Assembly (NCBI GenBank): GCA_021773655.1
Contig: JAJFJX010000312.1
Coordinates: 1 to 9,522, forward strand
DNA: 9,522 nt
Source: Panacagrimonas sp.
Lineage (GTDB): Bacteria; Pseudomonadota; Gammaproteobacteria; Nevskiales; Nevskiaceae
Direction: 5' to 3'
Part shown: one piece after another, positions 4,721-9,522 of the stretch
Numbering within the stretch: the stretch's first letter is position 1
How the letters are laid out: each line of letters begins with the position of its first letter
Program-made: the position numbers and the translations under genes
The notes under the pieces: generated by a model
Seen by the model: only the letters and a program-made list of their open reading frames with translations
The model's database searches: none
What the model was told of the DNA's origin: nothing

Positions 4721-6793
4721 CTATTCGGCGAACGCCGCCAGAAGTCGAACGTAGGCCGCCTGGTAGACGTTGGACGGCTCGGTGATCGCGTAGGACGCCT
4801 CGGGCCAGTGCTTGTTCCAGTCGCGATAGGACTTCTGTGGCGGCTGTCCCACCGGCGGCACCAGATGGCCGGGCACGCCATTTTCGGCGGCCGAGGCATT
4901 GGGACCGCCGGCGAGGAAGCCCGGTGCGGGCCCGCAGTCCGACGTCCGCGCGTTGGACCAGCGGGTGTCCGGCGCGAACCAGTAGCTGAAGATCTCGTTG
5001 GCCGAGTAGGTGGCCCCGTAGGGATACATGTTGCTCAGATAGACCAGCCCGAACGGATTGACCCCGTGAAAATAATGCAGCGTCCCGAGCGCCCGGTTGC
5101 GGTACTGCCCGGCCCGCGCCGGATCCAGATCGTTGCGCAGCATGTCGGCGTTGGTATTGCCGTAGCGGGCTCGGATGCTGTTGCTGCCCCAGTGATACTG
5201 CTCTGCGTGCAGGTGATTGCGGTAAAGGTCATCGCCGCTGTCGCCATAGATTCCGCTGGAGTTGCGGGCGTCGTTGAGCTTGTCGTCGAGAATTGTCCGG
5301 CGCAGGTCCGCATCGGCCTGCGGCAGGCGGGTGTAGTACAGCAGCGCCTCGCCCATGTGCGGGTCGTAACGCGACCAGCCGCTGTCGTGGTAGGGCTTCA
5401 GGCGCCGGTAGTGGGCCTTGACGAACTGGGCGTATTCCGACGCGCCGGTTTCGGCCAGCAGGTAGATCGCGGCCACGACCGCCATTGCCTCCTGGTACTC
5501 GACGTTGGTGTCGGCGTCGCCGGCGAGCACGGTGCCGTTGTCGCAGTTGGTGTCCTTTTCCGGCTGGCGCTGGTAGGCCCGCAGCGCCAGGACGGCACGC
5601 AGCTGCAGGTCGTCGGCGTCGGCCGCGAGGGCTTCGAAGGGACGGAACACATGCGCGGCGTGGGCGTACATTGCGGCCGCGGCGACGGTGGCCGATGAGC
5701 ACGCGCCCACGTAATAGCGGGCCTGGGCATCGCTGCTCGGCGGCGCCGCCGCGCTGTGCTGCGTGCCACCTACCTTGAGCAGCACGCTGCCGTCGGAGTT
5801 CTGCATGCGCCGCAGCCAGTCCATCTGCCAGCGGACTTCGTCGATCAGGTCCGGGATGCCGTTGCCGGACTCCGGCAGGTTGAAGTTGTCGGTGAACGCC
5901 TGCGGATGGTCCTGGTAGGCCATCAGCAGTTGATGGACCGCGGGGCTGGCAAAGGTGACGTACTTGTTGGTGTCTCCGGCGTCGAACCAGCCGCCGCGAA
6001 GATCGCGGGCAGTGGTGGGGTCGTCGCGCCGGTTGATATCGCGCGCCTCGCCATCCTGACCGGGGCCGAGGTAAGCCGCCGCATCGGTCCAGCAGGCATC
6101 GGCATATGGCGCGCGCTTCTCGAACCCGCTGCGCTGGTAATAGAACGCCCGCACCGCCGCCTTCAGGGTGTTCTGGTAGACGTTCTCGTCGACCCTGAAC
6201 GTGGCCGACCGCACCGCCTGTTCGACGTCGGCCACGTAGTAACGACCGGGCGTCCGTACGGCAGAGAAGTCGAACCACCAGCCGACGTCGCCCGCCGACG
6301 GATCCACAGCGCCGCCGCTCCATGGCTGAAGCGTCCCGGTGTGCACCACGCGGTTGTCCAGGGCGTCCCGCACCTGGTAGGTCGCGCCGGGTTTGAACGT
6401 CTGATTGGCGTCGAATCCGGTTCTGGGGCTGCGAATCACCGCGACCTTGGGATCTCCGGGCCGGTAACCGAACTGATCGACCAGCAGGTGCAGGTCGAGT
6501 GCGAGTTCGGGCCCGGCTTCCGGCAACGGGGACTCGGCACCGGGGCCGGAGGGCGCCGGTACGGGTTCCGGGGAGGGGGCCGGTGCGGCGGGTGGCGCGT
6601 CCGGTGCGGGATCGGGTGTCATGCCGATCTCGCTGCCATTGGTGATCGGAGGGGTGGCGCCTGCCGGCCCGCCGCCACCGCCGCAGGCGCTGCCCAGCAC
6701 CACGATGCAGGCGCACGCACCCAGAATCCGGTGCCGGGCCGTCGTCGGCGTCGGGCGCGATAAGAGCTGGCGCAATGCGCGCAAGTCGAACAT
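4721..6793 (-). CDS. Glycoside hydrolase family 9 protein (cellulase/cellodextrinase type), exported, probable lipoprotein
   Basis: The 690-residue protein probably cleaves beta-1,4-glucan or its oligomers outside the cytoplasm. The N-terminus is basic, then hydrophobic (about 23-36), then Cys37 followed by five Gly. This looks like a lipoprotein signal, although Gly at -3 is not the usual Leu/Val/Ile. A Pro/Ala/Ser linker covers about 44-95. An Ig-like domain (about 98-201, from LVDQFGYRPGDPKVA to TFRVDENVYQ) precedes the GH9 barrel. GGWFDAGDTNKYVTF holds the catalytic-base motif DAGD at 271-274, and the C-terminal ITEPSNVYQAAYVRLLAAF offers Glu672 as likely acid. GVNPFGLVYLSNMYPYG and CGPAPGFLAGGPN are typical of the Ig-bearing GH9 clade. 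GGAG (6799-6802 on the complement) lies 5 nt before the ATG and supports this start. It has no partner gene here: it converges with cysA and diverges from mdh. Exact substrate (cellulose, cellodextrin, other glucan) is open. Confidence 0.92.
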   Translation of the reverse strand: MFDLRALRQLLSRPTPTTARHRILGACACIVVLGSACGGGGGPAGATPPITNGSEIGMTPDPAPDAPPAAPAPSPEPVPAPSGPGAESPLPEAGPELALDLHLLVDQFGYRPGDPKVAVIRSPRTGFDANQTFKPGATYQVRDALDNRVVHTGTLQPWSGGAVDPSAGDVGWWFDFSAVRTPGRYYVADVEQAVRSATFRVDENVYQNTLKAAVRAFYYQRSGFEKRAPYADACWTDAAAYLGPGQDGEARDINRRDDPTTARDLRGGWFDAGDTNKYVTFASPAVHQLLMAYQDHPQAFTDNFNLPESGNGIPDLIDEVRWQMDWLRRMQNSDGSVLLKVGGTQHSAAAPPSSDAQARYYVGACSSATVAAAAMYAHAAHVFRPFEALAADADDLQLRAVLALRAYQRQPEKDTNCDNGTVLAGDADTNVEYQEAMAVVAAIYLLAETGASEYAQFVKAHYRRLKPYHDSGWSRYDPHMGEALLYYTRLPQADADLRRTILDDKLNDARNSSGIYGDSGDDLYRNHLHAEQYHWGSNSIRARYGNTNADMLRNDLDPARAGQYRNRALGTLHYFHGVNPFGLVYLSNMYPYGATYSANEIFSYWFAPDTRWSNARTSDCGPAPGFLAGGPNASAAENGVPGHLVPPVGQPPQKSYRDWNKHWPEASYAITEPSNVYQAAYVRLLAAFAE

Positions 6794-6994
6794 GTTGACT
6801 CCAGGGGCCCGCAGGATGGCCGTGATTGATGCCCCGATACCTTACGCCCTCGACGCGACGGCGTGCGCCGTGACATCGGGGCGGTCGGGCCGCTCGTCTT
6901 ATCCGTGCGGCGCGGTTGCCGCTAAACTCCCGGGCCCGCCGCTGTTTCCACGCATGGCGCGGTCCTTTCCTTCACCCATACGGAGCCGTTCCGC
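6794..6994. promoter_or_regulatory. Divergent GH9/mdh intergenic region with nested inverted repeats
   Basis: These 201 nt must hold the promoters for both the GH9 gene (leftward) and mdh (rightward). A perfect palindrome ACGGCGTGCGCCGT lies at 6858-6871. Around it is a longer-range inverted pair, GCCCCGAT (6831-6838) and ATCGGGGC (6875-6882). TAAACT at 6923-6928 could serve as a -10 element for mdh, about 67 nt before its ATG, but no convincing -35 is seen. Shine-Dalgarno-like GGAG sequences lie before both starts: 6982-6985 for mdh and the complement of 6799-6802 for GH9. The palindrome is a candidate operator or cruciform; no regulator is encoded in the window. Confidence 0.45.
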
Positions 6995-7972
6995 ATGAAA
7001 AAGCCCGTCAAGGTTGCGATCACTGGTGCCGCCGGACAGATCGCCTATTCGCTCATTTTCCGCGTCGCATCGGGCTCCATGCTCGGTCCGGACCAGCCGG
7101 TGATCCTGCAGTTGCTGGACATTCCCGATGCGCTGGAAAAGCTCAAGGGCACGGTGATGGAGATCGACGACTGCGCCTTTCCGCTGGTGGCCGGCACCGT
7201 GGCCACGGCCGATGCCAACGAGGCCTTCGACGGCACCGACTACGCGCTGCTGGTCGGCGCCCGTCCGCGCGGCCCCGGCATGGAGCGCAAGGATCTGCTC
7301 ACCGCCAACGGCGGCATCTTCGGCCCGCAGGGCAAGGCAATCTCCGATCACGCCTCGCGCGACGTCCGGGTACTGGTGGTCGGCAACCCGGCCAATACCA
7401 ACGCGCTGATCGCCGCGTCGGCGGCGACCGGGCTGGATCCCAAGCAGTTCCACGCCATGGTGCGCCTGGACCACAACCGCGCGATCAGCCAGCTCGCCAC
7501 CAAGACCGGCGCGCAGGGCAACGACATCGACAAGCTGATCATCTGGGGCAACCACAGTTCCACCCAGTACCCGGACATCTCCCACGCCACGGTTGCCGGC
7601 AAGCCGGCGAAGTCGCTGGTCGAGCAGAACTGGATCGAGAACGACTTCATTCCCACCGTGCAGCAGCGCGGCGCGGCCATCATCAAGGCCCGTGGATTGT
7701 CGTCGGCGGCCTCCGCCGCATCGGCCGCTGTGGACCACATGCGCGACTGGGCACTGGGTTCGGGCGGCCGGTGGGTGAGCATGGGCGTGCCGTCGGATGG
7801 CAGCTACGGCATCGCGCCGGGCGTGATCTACGGCTATCCCTGCATCTGCAAGGACGGCGGTTACGAGATCGTCCAGGGCCTTTCGGTGGACGCCTTCTCG
7901 CGTGCGCGCATGGACGCCACCGACGCCGAGCTGCGCGAGGAACGCGCCGCGGTGGAGGCCCTGCTCAAGTAG
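6995..7972 (+). CDS. mdh: Malate dehydrogenase, group 2 (NAD-dependent)
   Basis: The 325-residue enzyme interconverts malate and oxaloacetate in the TCA cycle, in the cytoplasm. The NAD-binding motif TGAAGQI lies at 10-16 and LLDIP at 40-44 ends the second strand with Asp42, which fits NAD rather than NADP use. Substrate-binding Arg92 and Arg98 sit in GARPRGPGMERKDLL, Arg162 in RLDHNRA together with the relay Asp159, and the proton-transfer His187 in IIWGNHSSTQYPD. GLSSAASAASAAVDHMRDW and GVPSDGSYGI are family signatures of the group that also covers cytosolic and xanthomonad enzymes. Length is normal (about 325-330). GGAG at 6982-6985 lies 9 nt before the ATG. The gene is preceded by a divergent promoter region and followed by a GATTCCC repeat gap. 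The stretch IPDALEKLKG is slightly shorter than in some relatives, with no loss of key residues. Confidence 0.96.
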   Translation: MKKPVKVAITGAAGQIAYSLIFRVASGSMLGPDQPVILQLLDIPDALEKLKGTVMEIDDCAFPLVAGTVATADANEAFDGTDYALLVGARPRGPGMERKDLLTANGGIFGPQGKAISDHASRDVRVLVVGNPANTNALIAASAATGLDPKQFHAMVRLDHNRAISQLATKTGAQGNDIDKLIIWGNHSSTQYPDISHATVAGKPAKSLVEQNWIENDFIPTVQQRGAAIIKARGLSSAASAASAAVDHMRDWALGSGGRWVSMGVPSDGSYGIAPGVIYGYPCICKDGGYEIVQGLSVDAFSRARMDATDAELREERAAVEALLK

Positions 7973-7980
7973 TCCGGGTT

Positions 7981-8080
7981 CGGGAATCGTCGAATCGCCG
8001 TCGCCGGAACCGACCGCCGCCGTACTTCCCGACGCCGATTCCCGACGCCGAATCCCGATTCCCGATTCCCGATTCCCGCC
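7981..8080. repeat. GATTCCC short tandem array with an upstream inverted copy, between mdh and corA
   Basis: From about 8025 the sequence is built of GATTCCC-like and GACGCC-like blocks. Perfect GATTCCC units lie at 8037-8043, 8057-8063, 8064-8070 and 8071-8077, with a variant GAATCCC at 8050-8056 and GACGCC spacers at 8031-8036 and 8044-8049. CGGGAATCG at 7981-7989, 8 nt after the mdh stop, is the exact reverse complement of CGATTCCCG, which occurs four times (8036-8044, 8056-8064, 8063-8071, 8070-8078). A 9-bp hairpin can form in four registers. From general knowledge, similar GATTCCC arrays are common between genes in Xanthomonadaceae. The array ends 5 nt before the corA ATG, where a ribosome-binding site would normally be. 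Confidence 0.88.
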
Positions 8081-8085
8081 TCCAG

Positions 8086-9057
8086 ATGCAGATCTACCAG
8101 TTCAGCCGACAGGGCGAGATTCCCACCCGACTCGAACGACTCGAGCGGGTGCCCTCGGAAGGCTTCGCGTGGGTGGATTTCACCCGCGACGAGGCTGACG
8201 GCTGGCCGCAATGGCCGCAACGGCTGCTCGGAGTCTGCGTCAACGAAGAGCACGTCTCGGACAGCCTAAACGTCGATCATCCGTCCTACTTCGACGGCAC
8301 CGACGAATACGACATGGTGGTGTTCCAGGGCCTGACCCCGGAGGTCAATCAGGGCGAAAACCTGATCGTCGGCAAGGCCGCCGCGTTCTTCCTGTTCGAT
8401 CATCTGCTGGTGACGGTGCGCTCGCCGGAAAACCTGTCGTTCGACATCGTCACCCGCAAGTTCTGCGAGACCCGGCTGCGGTTTCCGTCCACGCCCTTCG
8501 GGCTGGTCCACGTGGTCCTCGACACCATGGTCGAGCGCTATCTGTCGGTCACCGACGAGCTGGAGGACCGGCTCGAACAGATCACCGACGAACTGATCGA
8601 CCCGCGACACCCGTTCCACGACTGGCAGGAGCTGATGGCCTATCGCAAGCAGGCCCACAAGCTCGAACTGCTGTGCGGCAAGAACATCGACACGCTGGAT
8701 GCCTGGCGCCGCGAGATGCGCCTGGAAATCACCGACAACCAGCGCATCCGCCTCGACGACCTGCGCGAGCACATCCAGCGCATCTCGATGCATGCCGATT
8801 CTCTGCAGCGCGACATCGAGATCGCGATCCAGTTGCACTTTTCCGCAGTGGCCAACCGCACCAACAAGATCATGCGCTCGCTGACGGTGCTGTCGGCGAT
8901 CTTCTTCCCGCTGACGCTGATCACCGGCATCTACGGAATGAACTTCGCCAACATGCCGGAACTGCAGTGGCGGCATGGCTATTTCATGGTCCTGGGCCTG
9001 CTGCTGCTGGTGGCCGGACTGCTGCTGCTGTATTTCAAGCGACGCGGCATATTCTGA
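8086..9057 (+). CDS. corA: CorA-family magnesium/cobalt channel
   Basis: The 323-residue protein belongs to the CorA pentameric Mg2+ channels of the inner membrane. The N-terminal cytoplasmic alpha/beta domain spans about 1-140, followed by long helices rich in charged residues (about 150-260, including VTDELEDRLEQITDELID and the LDDLREHIQRISMHADSLQ stretch). Two membrane helices close the protein: about 262-282, ending in the invariant pore signature GMN (284-286, in IYGMNF), and about 298-317, followed by a basic KRRGIF tail. The NMPEL loop after GMN is also typical. The chosen ATG gives MQIYQFSRQGEI, a normal family start and length (about 316-325). The same frame stays open upstream across mdh, but those codons are a shadow of mdh. 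There is no Shine-Dalgarno; the GATTCCC array sits immediately upstream. The chorismatase gene follows closely and may be cotranscribed. Confidence 0.93.
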   Translation: MQIYQFSRQGEIPTRLERLERVPSEGFAWVDFTRDEADGWPQWPQRLLGVCVNEEHVSDSLNVDHPSYFDGTDEYDMVVFQGLTPEVNQGENLIVGKAAAFFLFDHLLVTVRSPENLSFDIVTRKFCETRLRFPSTPFGLVHVVLDTMVERYLSVTDELEDRLEQITDELIDPRHPFHDWQELMAYRKQAHKLELLCGKNIDTLDAWRREMRLEITDNQRIRLDDLREHIQRISMHADSLQRDIEIAIQLHFSAVANRTNKIMRSLTVLSAIFFPLTLITGIYGMNFANMPELQWRHGYFMVLGLLLLVAGLLLLYFKRRGIF

Positions 9058-9073
9058 TCACCTTCTGATCACC
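9052..9073. repeat. 11-bp perfect direct tandem duplication over the corA stop
   Basis: TTCTGATCACC is present twice in a row, at 9052-9062 and 9063-9073. The first copy contains the corA stop codon (9055-9057), and the second ends exactly at a possible GTG start (9074) of the next gene. Each copy contains the palindrome TGATCA. It looks like a recent slippage duplication that lengthened the corA to chorismatase spacer. Confidence 0.85.
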
Positions 9074-9106
9074 GTGACTGCCGCAGCGCAAACCTCGCAG
9101 CCGCCG

Positions 9107-9522
9107 ATGCCCGCCATCGAACCCGTCCTGATCCATCTGGCGGCCGATGCCACCGCGTGCGACGGCCAGGTGCTGGCCCGCTTCGACGCCCGGACGCCCC
9201 ACACCGGCGCCGCGCCGCTGCCCTTGCGCCCGCTCGGTGGTGCCGGGCCGGAACACTGGATCGGCTGCGGCACCACGACGCCGGCGGTCCGCGGGTCGAT
9301 CCGCTATCACGCCGATGCGCACTGGCTGGTGGGGCACCTGAGCGTCGATGCCGAAGATGCCGAGCTGGCCGCCTTCCGGACCTACCGGGCGCTCGGTGAC
9401 TTCATCTCCACCGGCAATCATCCGTTCCTGATCCGCACCTGGAATTTTCTGGACCGCCTGAACCACGGGCACGGCGATGCCGAGCGTTACCGGCGCTTCT
9501 GCATCGGCCGCCACCGCGCCAT
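9107..9522 (+). CDS. xanB2: Chorismatase of the FkbO/Hyg5/XanB2 family, N-terminal part (partial at 3' end)
   Basis: The frame runs off the window after 138 residues, less than half of the usual 320-350. The clearest family stretch is HPFLIRTWNFLDRLNHGHGD followed by AERYRRFCIGRHRA near residues 105-138, preceded by WIGCGTTTPAVRGSIRYHAD and WLVGHLSV. This matches the N-terminal half of chorismatases, which split chorismate to pyruvate plus a hydroxybenzoate or a dihydroxycyclohexadiene acid. In xanthomonads XanB2 makes 3- and 4-hydroxybenzoate for xanthomonadin pigment and ubiquinone. Catalytic residues lie mostly in the missing half, so the product type cannot be read here. The ATG at 9107 is chosen; an in-frame GTG at 9074, 16 nt after the corA stop, is possible and would add 11 residues. 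Neither has a good Shine-Dalgarno. The older database label for this family is pteridine-dependent deoxygenase-like protein. The symbol rests on family and apparent lineage. Confidence 0.75.
   Translation, partial: MPAIEPVLIHLAADATACDGQVLARFDARTPHTGAAPLPLRPLGGAGPEHWIGCGTTTPAVRGSIRYHADAHWLVGHLSVDAEDAELAAFRTYRALGDFISTGNHPFLIRTWNFLDRLNHGHGDAERYRRFCIGRHRA

Noticed and set aside
4619..5698. Long + strand open frame (359 codons) opposite the 3' part of the GH9 gene
   Set aside because: It is antisense to a well-supported GH9 coding region, its translation is Val/Arg/Gly-rich with no family motif, and long antisense frames are expected at this GC content.
5229..6716. - strand open frame of 495 codons in another frame of GH9
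   Set aside because: Arg-rich out-of-frame shadow; the 690-residue frame has signal, linker and catalytic motifs.
5756..6763. + strand open frame of 335 codons opposite the GH9 N-terminal half
   Set aside because: Antisense shadow of GH9; no start signal or recognisable domain.
6916..8085. Possible N-terminal extension of CorA, since its frame is open back across mdh
   Set aside because: Those codons are an out-of-frame reading of mdh and of the GATTCCC array; starting at ATG 8086 gives a normal CorA length and N-terminus.
9052..9073. Resemblance of GATCACCTTCT to the 16S rRNA 3' end (GATCACCTCCT)
   Set aside because: The match is in the same sense as the rRNA, so it cannot act as a Shine-Dalgarno, and no other rRNA sequence adjoins it; it follows from the 11-bp duplication.

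Overview
The window looks like high-GC chromosomal DNA from a gammaproteobacterium of the Xanthomonadales/Lysobacterales type. The lineage call rests on three things read from the sequence: the N-terminal part of a XanB2-like chorismatase at the right edge, a group-2 malate dehydrogenase of the kind xanthomonads carry, and a GATTCCC short tandem array of a type common between genes in that group. It is an inference, not a search result.

Left part (2-4267, + strand): a sulfate/thiosulfate ABC uptake operon. In order it holds the 3' end of the periplasmic binding protein (sbp), a 77-residue Mop/TOBE oxyanion-binding protein, a stand-alone class II glutamine amidotransferase, the permeases cysT and cysW (overlapping by 4 bp) and the ATPase cysA. 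Spacing is 6, 3, 34, -4 and 60 nt, so one transcript is likely. The binding protein captures the oxyanion, CysT/CysW form the channel and CysA powers it. The two small genes between sbp and cysT are not part of the textbook sulfate transporter and are the most interesting content of the window.

Middle (4268-4720): a 453-nt convergent gap with no convincing gene. It holds two different short tandem arrays (8-bp and 12-bp units), several hairpins and a possible REP-like scrap. It is followed on the - strand (6793-4721) by a GH9 glycoside hydrolase, predicted to be exported and probably lipid-anchored, with a Pro/Ala linker and an N-terminal Ig-like domain before the catalytic domain.

Right part (6794-9522): a 201-nt divergent regulatory gap with nested inverted repeats, then mdh (malate dehydrogenase), a 113-nt gap with the GATTCCC array, a CorA-family Mg2+ channel, an 11-bp tandem duplication over the corA stop, and the start of the chorismatase gene, cut by the window end.

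A recurring pattern is that each of the three tandem arrays has a nearby inverted copy of part of its own unit, so the transcripts could fold in several registers. No tRNA, rRNA, CRISPR array, insertion sequence or transposase was seen.
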